From Patescibacteria group bacterium (GTDB lineage Bacteria > Patescibacteriota > Minisyncoccia > Phycocordibacterales > UBA2100): a DNA stretch of 8,146 bases. How positions within the stretch are numbered: the stretch's first letter is position 1; the number at the start of each line of letters is the position of its first letter. The position numbers and the translations under genes are program-made. Of the stretch, positions 5,891-8,146 are shown in pieces. The stretch is from contig WFWK01000011.1 of NCBI GenBank assembly GCA_015491135.1, positions 1 to 8,146 on the forward strand, written 5' to 3'. Under the pieces are notes generated by a model. The model was not told the DNA's origin, did no database searches, and was given only the letters and a program-made list of their open reading frames with translations.

Positions 5891-5963
5891 CCGCACGTAG
5901 CTCAGTTGGTAGAGCGCGCGTCTTATACACGCGTGGTCCCAGGTTCGAGTCCTGGCGTGCGGA
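5891..5963 (+). tRNA. tRNA-Ile with anticodon UAU
   Basis: All arms pair: acceptor CCGCACG (5891-5897) with CGTGCGG (5956-5962); D-arm GCTC/GAGC (5900-5903/5912-5915) with loop AGTTGGTA; anticodon stem CGCGT/ACGCG (5917-5921/5929-5933) with loop CTTATAC (5922-5928); variable loop TGGTC; T-arm CCAGG/CCTGG with loop TTCGAGT (5939-5955). Positions 34-36 are TAT, which reads AUA (Ile). The discriminator is A5963 and CCA is not encoded. Most bacteria read AUA with a CAU anticodon modified to lysidine by TilS, so a UAU isoleucine tRNA is uncommon. The C1-G72 first pair is also unlike the usual bacterial tRNA-Ile. AUA codons are frequent here, for example twice within the first eight codons of ftsH. 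The 3' half is partly copied at 6262-6276. Confidence 0.93.
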
Positions 5964-6002
5964 CAACGAGCAAAGCGAGTTGAACGCACGAAGCAAAAGC
6001 AA
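5949..6002 (+). repeat. 54-bp direct repeat, copy 1 (contains the tRNA-Ile 3' end)
   Basis: This stretch spans the last bases of the tRNA T-loop, the 3' T-stem and acceptor strands, the discriminator and 39 nt of downstream sequence. It recurs at 6262-6315 with one mismatch (A5988 against G6301), an offset of 313 bp. Confidence 0.9.
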
Positions 6003-6016
6003 CTGCTTGCTTTTGC
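5993..6016 (+). repeat. 10-bp perfect hairpin after tRNA-Ile
   Basis: GCAAAAGCAA (5993-6002), loop CTGC, TTGCTTTTGC (6007-6016) pair fully. It lies 29 nt after the tRNA. There is no T-run after the stem apart from the TTTT inside it, so it could be a processing structure or a poor terminator. In the second repeat copy the 3' strand is absent. Confidence 0.6.
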
Positions 6017-6095
6017 GGCAGGACTCGAAAAGCGGAGGCATGTCGCGCGCAGTGCGAGTGAAGCGAGCGCGAGCACGACAGCCGAGCTCGGGCAG

Positions 6096-6196
6096 GCCCA
6101 CACCATACTACGGCATACGATTTTCTACTTTATTTACAACACTTTATCATTCATAGTGTCTTTTTATGTGTGCTAATTGGTGTGTATGGTGTGGGC
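6096..6196. repeat. 101-bp segment bounded by 13-bp perfect inverted repeats
   Basis: GCCCACACCATAC (6096-6108) and GTATGGTGTGGGC (6184-6196) are exact reverse complements. The 75 bp between them are AT-rich and hold a small hairpin ACACT/AGTGT (6139-6143/6155-6159) followed by CTTTTT. The layout resembles a tiny non-autonomous mobile element or a structured RNA. No target-site duplication was found directly outside the repeats. Confidence 0.55.
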
Positions 6197-6212
6197 AGGA
6201 GCCACTTAACGA

Positions 6213-6239
6213 CCGAGCCCTTTCTGTGAAAGGGCTCGG
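6213..6239. repeat. 12-bp perfect hairpin without a T-tract
   Basis: CCGAGCCCTTTC (6213-6224), loop TGT, GAAAGGGCTCGG (6228-6239). The stem is strong but neither flank is T-rich, so it is not a standard terminator on either strand. Confidence 0.7.
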
Positions 6240-6261
6240 GAGTTTAGTGAGCTGACGCCGT

Positions 6262-6315
6262 GTCCTGGCGTGCGGACAACGAGCAAAGCGAGTTGAACGC
6301 GCGAAGCAAAAGCAA
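6262..6315 (+). repeat. 54-bp direct repeat, copy 2 (tRNA 3'-end fragment)
   Basis: This copies 5949-6002 with a single difference. It contains only the 3' part of the tRNA (last T-loop bases to the discriminator), not a full gene. The sequence before 6262 bears no likeness to the rest of the tRNA, so the copy is a true fragment. It is the pattern expected for the far end of an element that integrated at the tRNA 3' end, or of a local duplication. Confidence 0.88.
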
Positions 6316-6373
6316 TAATTGTTTGCGTAAAGTTTATACTTAATATATGCTTGTCGGTGTTTTTTGAAAAATG

Positions 6374-6401
6374 ACCGGGTTATCAACATAGCCGGTTTTT
6401 T
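6374..6401 (+). terminator. Intrinsic terminator before gap
   Basis: ACCGG (6374-6378) pairs with CCGGT (6392-6396), with TAT/ATA pairing inside, followed by six T (6396-6401). It faces the plus strand and ends just 10 nt before the gap -10 element. It would stop any transcript from the tRNA or the repeat region from running into gap. Confidence 0.7.
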
Positions 6402-6407
6402 ATTCTT

Positions 6408-6416
6408 TGTTATAAT
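6408..6416 (+). promoter_or_regulatory. gap extended -10 promoter, predicted leaderless
   Basis: TGTTATAAT (6408-6416) is an extended -10 with a perfect TATAAT. Six bases (TCAAGC) follow before the ATG at 6423, placing +1 on the start codon. There is no recognisable -35 and no Shine-Dalgarno. Confidence 0.65.
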
Positions 6417-6422
6417 TCAAGC

Positions 6423-7379
6423 ATGAGTGTAAAAGTTGCAATAAATGGGTTTGGAAGAATCGGGCGAGCCTTTTTTAAATTAGCCTCCAGAAACAGCCAA
6501 ATACAGATAGTTGCAATAAACGACCTGGCAGACAAAGAAACACTGCAATATTTGCTTGAACACGACTCTGTTTATGGATTTTTTAAGGCAGATTTTTCAA
6601 ATATTGAACTTTTACAGGAAAAAAATCCCGAAAACTTGCCATGGGGAAAACTTAATGTTGATATTGTCGTTGAGAGCACCGGCAGATTTACAACAAAAGA
6701 GTTGGCTGAAAAGCACATAAAAGCCGGTGCCAAAAAAGTTGTGATTTCAGCCCCCTCAGATGATGCGCACACTGTTTTGGTGGGTGTTAACTCATCGCAA
6801 GATACCACAGTGACATCAAACGCATCTTGTACAACAAACGCTGCTTCTCCTGTTTTGAAAATCATTGAAGATGCATTTGGAATTGAAGAGGCAATGCTTA
6901 CAACCATTCACAGCTACACAGCAAGCCAGTCTTTGGTTGACTCGGCAAACAAAAAAGACTTAAGAAGAGGTAGAGCCGCCGCTTTAAACATAATTCCAAC
7001 ATCAACGGGAGCTGCAAAAGCAACAGCAAAAGCCCATGAGTATCTAAAGGGCAAATTTGAAGGGGTTGCTGTGCGTGTTCCTACACCGTCGGGTTCTTTG
7101 GCCGATTTAACAATTCTTCTTAAAAGATTTTCTAACAAAGAAGAGGTGAATCAAGTTTTAAAAGATGCCGCAAACTTGGAAAGGTGGAAAAAGGTTTTTG
7201 CCGTAACAGAAGAAAGTGTAGTTTCAACTGACATAATAGGCAGGCCAAAAGCGGCCATAGCTGACTTGCAAATGACAAGAGTTACCGGAAGGTTGGCAAA
7301 AATTATGGTTTGGTATGATAATGAAATAGGATATGCAAGTTCGCTTTTGTTGCACGTTTTATCTGTAGCAGGCAAGTAA
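6423..7379 (+). CDS. gap: Type I glyceraldehyde-3-phosphate dehydrogenase
   Basis: The enzyme converts glyceraldehyde 3-phosphate, phosphate and NAD+ to 1,3-bisphosphoglycerate and NADH in glycolysis. Seen: the nucleotide-binding start INGFGRIGR (7-15), Asp34 in AINDLAD (suggesting NAD+ rather than NADP+), the active site SNASCTTN with Cys136, catalytic His163 in HSYT, DLRRGRAAALNIIPTSTG (179-196) and WYDNEIGY (297-304). At 318 residues it is shorter than the usual 330-340; the loss is in the N-terminal domain, where the segment between DSVYG and NLPWG lacks the usual beta-hairpin of roughly a dozen residues. The normal WYDNEWGY-xNR end reads IGYASSLLL, so Trp and Arg are replaced. Catalytic residues are intact, so it should be active. 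It is a single-gene unit with its own promoter. Confidence 0.96.
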   Translation: MSVKVAINGFGRIGRAFFKLASRNSQIQIVAINDLADKETLQYLLEHDSVYGFFKADFSNIELLQEKNPENLPWGKLNVDIVVESTGRFTTKELAEKHIKAGAKKVVISAPSDDAHTVLVGVNSSQDTTVTSNASCTTNAASPVLKIIEDAFGIEEAMLTTIHSYTASQSLVDSANKKDLRRGRAAALNIIPTSTGAAKATAKAHEYLKGKFEGVAVRVPTPSGSLADLTILLKRFSNKEEVNQVLKDAANLERWKKVFAVTEESVVSTDIIGRPKAAIADLQMTRVTGRLAKIMVWYDNEIGYASSLLLHVLSVAGK

Positions 7380-7380
7380 A

Positions 7381-7409
7381 TAAAAAGCGCCGGCTAATAC
7401 ACCGGCGCT
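7381..7409 (-). terminator. Intrinsic terminator of the minus-strand membrane protein gene
   Basis: On the minus strand AGCGCCGG (7409-7402), an 8-nt loop and CCGGCGCT (7393-7386) are followed by TTTTATTTAC. The stem is perfect over 8 bp. It lies between convergent genes, 6 nt after the gap stop; the plus-strand side (ACAGAATT) lacks a T-tract, though the hairpin may still mark the end of the gap mRNA. Confidence 0.8.
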
Positions 7410-7415
7410 ACAGAA

Positions 7416-7988
7416 TTAAGCACTAGCTGTTGCGTGTGATAAAGTTTTCGACTTGAAGAAAAACTTTTTATCTCTTGAAGGTCCGCCATGGGTTAGGCGC
7501 GCTTCAAGGTAAGGAGCAGAGAGGCTGTGTGCATACGGAGATAGTAACATAATTATCAGAATCAAATAATCCAGCCTCTTTAATGTTTCATTTAATTGCT
7601 GTCTTGTTGTTATGGTTTTTTGTCGCGATTTTTTCAGTTCTTTTTCAAAAGACTCGCTTGTAATACGCATAAGATCTTTATCGGTTTGCACTCCAAATTT
7701 TGATTTTGCTTCATTGATTATTGACTGGCCGTCAGCATTTAATCTGACAATAACACGACCTGCAGTTGTTAGCTTATTAATAGTGTGACAGATTAGTTCA
7801 GTTTCTATTTCTATGTCGGTTTCAAAAGTTGATGAAACTTCTTCTATGAGTGCTTCAACATTTATCCAAGAGGTGAGTTTGTGTGCTATAAAGACAGCTT
7901 TTTTGAAATCGACAAACACTCGATACAGTACGTACAAAATCACAGTTCCCAAAACGGCCAGAACTATGTTGACAAGGGTAATGTTCAT
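7416..7988 (-). CDS. Hypothetical membrane protein, unknown function
   Basis: This 190-residue product was not recognised as a known family. It begins with a hydrophobic helix (about 4-26), followed by a helical, charged middle region (about 28-138, with INVEALIEEVSSTFETDIEIETE and a Lys/Arg-rich stretch near 117-138), a second hydrophobic helix (about 139-160) and a polar, basic C-terminus ending SHATASA. The start is well supported: AGGAGG (8001-7996) lies 7 nt before the ATG, the best Shine-Dalgarno of the window. It is transcribed away from the gene starting at 8086 and ends in a strong terminator. The shape suggests a membrane-anchored protein with a soluble helical domain. A link with ATP synthase is suggested only by position. 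Confidence 0.8.
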   Translation of the reverse strand: MNITLVNIVLAVLGTVILYVLYRVFVDFKKAVFIAHKLTSWINVEALIEEVSSTFETDIEIETELICHTINKLTTAGRVIVRLNADGQSIINEAKSKFGVQTDKDLMRITSESFEKELKKSRQKTITTRQQLNETLKRLDYLILIIMLLSPYAHSLSAPYLEARLTHGGPSRDKKFFFKSKTLSHATASA

Positions 7989-7995
7989 TTCAGGT

Positions 7996-8001
7996 CCTCC
8001 T
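7996..8001 (-). promoter_or_regulatory. Shine-Dalgarno AGGAGG of the membrane protein gene
   Basis: A full AGGAGG with a 7-nt spacer to the ATG at 7988. It shows that this organism's ribosomes can use Shine-Dalgarno pairing, in contrast to the genes here that appear leaderless. Confidence 0.85.
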
Positions 8002-8023
8002 GTTAAGGTTCATCCTATCTTTT

Positions 8024-8051
8024 AATTTAAGTAAAAAACTCCAATAGTCAA
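8024..8051 (-). promoter_or_regulatory. Promoter of the membrane protein gene
   Basis: On the minus strand TTGACT (8051-8046) and TAAATT (8029-8024) are 16 nt apart, predicting a start near 8017 and a leader of about 30 nt that includes the AGGAGG. It overlaps the upstream part of the divergent promoter for the gene at 8086. Confidence 0.5.
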
Positions 8052-8079
8052 TTGAAAATCAAAAAAGTTATGCTAAAGT
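8052..8079 (+). promoter_or_regulatory. Promoter of the right-edge gene, predicted leaderless
   Basis: TTGAAA (8052-8057), 16 nt, then TAAAGT (8074-8079) with a TGC extension (TATGCTAAAGT). Six bases separate it from the ATG at 8086, the same arrangement as at ftsH. Confidence 0.5.
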
Positions 8080-8085
8080 GTCGTC

Positions 8086-8146
8086 ATGTTTGATATAGCA
8101 TTTGCAGCTGAAAACGCTCACGAGGGGATCCATGTCCCTTCTTTAG
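8086..8146 (+). CDS. atpB: Start of a gene, probably ATP synthase F0 subunit a; runs off the right edge
   Basis: Twenty codons are visible (MFDIAFAAENAHEGIHVPSL), open to the edge. The HEGIHVPSL segment resembles the N-terminus of F0 subunit a proteins of CPR bacteria, as I recall them, where this gene normally opens the ATP synthase operon. The promoter with its -10 exactly 6 nt before the ATG supports this start. With so little sequence the identity is tentative; any other membrane or exported protein with a short polar N-terminus is possible. Sequence beyond the edge would settle it. Confidence 0.45.
   Translation, partial: MFDIAFAAENAHEGIHVPSL

Larger units (their letters stand above)
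5964..6422. other. Repeat-rich stretch without a protein gene between tRNA-Ile and gap
   Basis: No supportable protein gene is present on either strand; short minus-strand reading frames here are translations antisense to the tRNA and its repeats. The stretch holds, in order: a 10-bp hairpin (5993-6016), an 11-nt sequence complementary to the tRNA T-arm (6019-6029), a GC-rich block with imperfect GCGAG-type repeats (about 6038-6078) and a palindrome CCGAGCTCGG (6082-6091), a 13-bp inverted repeat pair (6096-6108, 6184-6196), a 12-bp hairpin (6213-6239), the second 54-bp repeat copy (6262-6315), an AT-rich piece, an intrinsic terminator (6374-6401) and the gap promoter. The GC-rich part differs sharply in composition from the neighbouring genes. 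Confidence 0.75.

Noticed and set aside
5796..6106. Minus-strand frames containing DSNLGPR and ALPTELR strings
   Set aside because: These are the well-known spurious translations antisense to a tRNA gene, here tRNA-Ile.
5949..6315. Two-copy repeat as a CRISPR array
   Set aside because: Only two copies, a 259-bp gap, and the repeat is a tRNA fragment; no cas genes nearby.
6147..6389. Minus-strand 80-codon frame
   Set aside because: It crosses the second 54-bp repeat copy and the hairpins; the protein is low-complexity and has no ribosome binding site.
615..7379. Alternative genetic code (UGA as glycine) as in some CPR groups
   Set aside because: Full-length family members are read without in-frame TGA. 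The absence of TGA stops among seven genes is too small a sample to mean recoding.
7381..7409. Reading this hairpin as a plus-strand terminator for gap
   Set aside because: The T-tract is on the minus-strand side only; plus-strand termination is possible but not supported.

Overview
The window looks like a chromosome segment of a low-GC, small-genome bacterium, most likely a member of the Candidate Phyla Radiation (Patescibacteria, Parcubacteria-like). This assignment is inferred from the divergent IF-3, the compact gene set, promoters lying directly against start codons, RNA genes without an encoded CCA, and a tRNA-Ile that reads AUA with a UAU anticodon. The genetic code appears standard: all seven complete genes end in TAA or TAG and have full family length with no internal TGA.

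Layout. On the minus strand, 1-450 is the 5' part of infC (IF-3), with its own promoter and a hairpin at the start of its mRNA. Next is a minus-strand operon read from 2736 down to 615: a LOG-family phosphoribohydrolase, an AI-2E-family membrane protein and a 71-residue membrane protein, closed by an intrinsic terminator at 565-600. Divergent from it on the plus strand is a protein quality-control block: smpB (2793-3236), the tmRNA gene ssrA (3298-3679) with terminator, and ftsH (3787-5799). SmpB and tmRNA rescue stalled ribosomes and tag the unfinished peptide; FtsH is a membrane AAA+ protease known in other bacteria to degrade some tagged proteins. A tRNA-Ile(UAU) gene follows at 5891-5963. 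After it comes about 450 bases without a gene, rich in repeats: a 54-bp direct repeat of the tRNA 3' end, a 13-bp inverted repeat and several hairpins. Type I GAPDH (gap) lies at 6423-7379. It converges with a minus-strand gene for an unrecognised membrane protein (7988-7416). The right edge holds the first 20 codons of a divergent gene, probably ATP synthase subunit a.

The most notable points are these. (1) The tmRNA has flanking sequences complementary to both of its acceptor strands, so its precursor could fold in a way that excludes the mature fold; its tag peptide ends in YATA. (2) At least four genes have an extended -10 element exactly 6 nt before the ATG, which predicts leaderless mRNAs, while two genes for small or unknown membrane proteins have good Shine-Dalgarno sequences. 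(3) The tRNA-Ile(UAU) suggests that AUA is decoded without lysidine. (4) A 313-bp partial duplication next to the tRNA resembles the scar of an integration or other repeat-mediated event.
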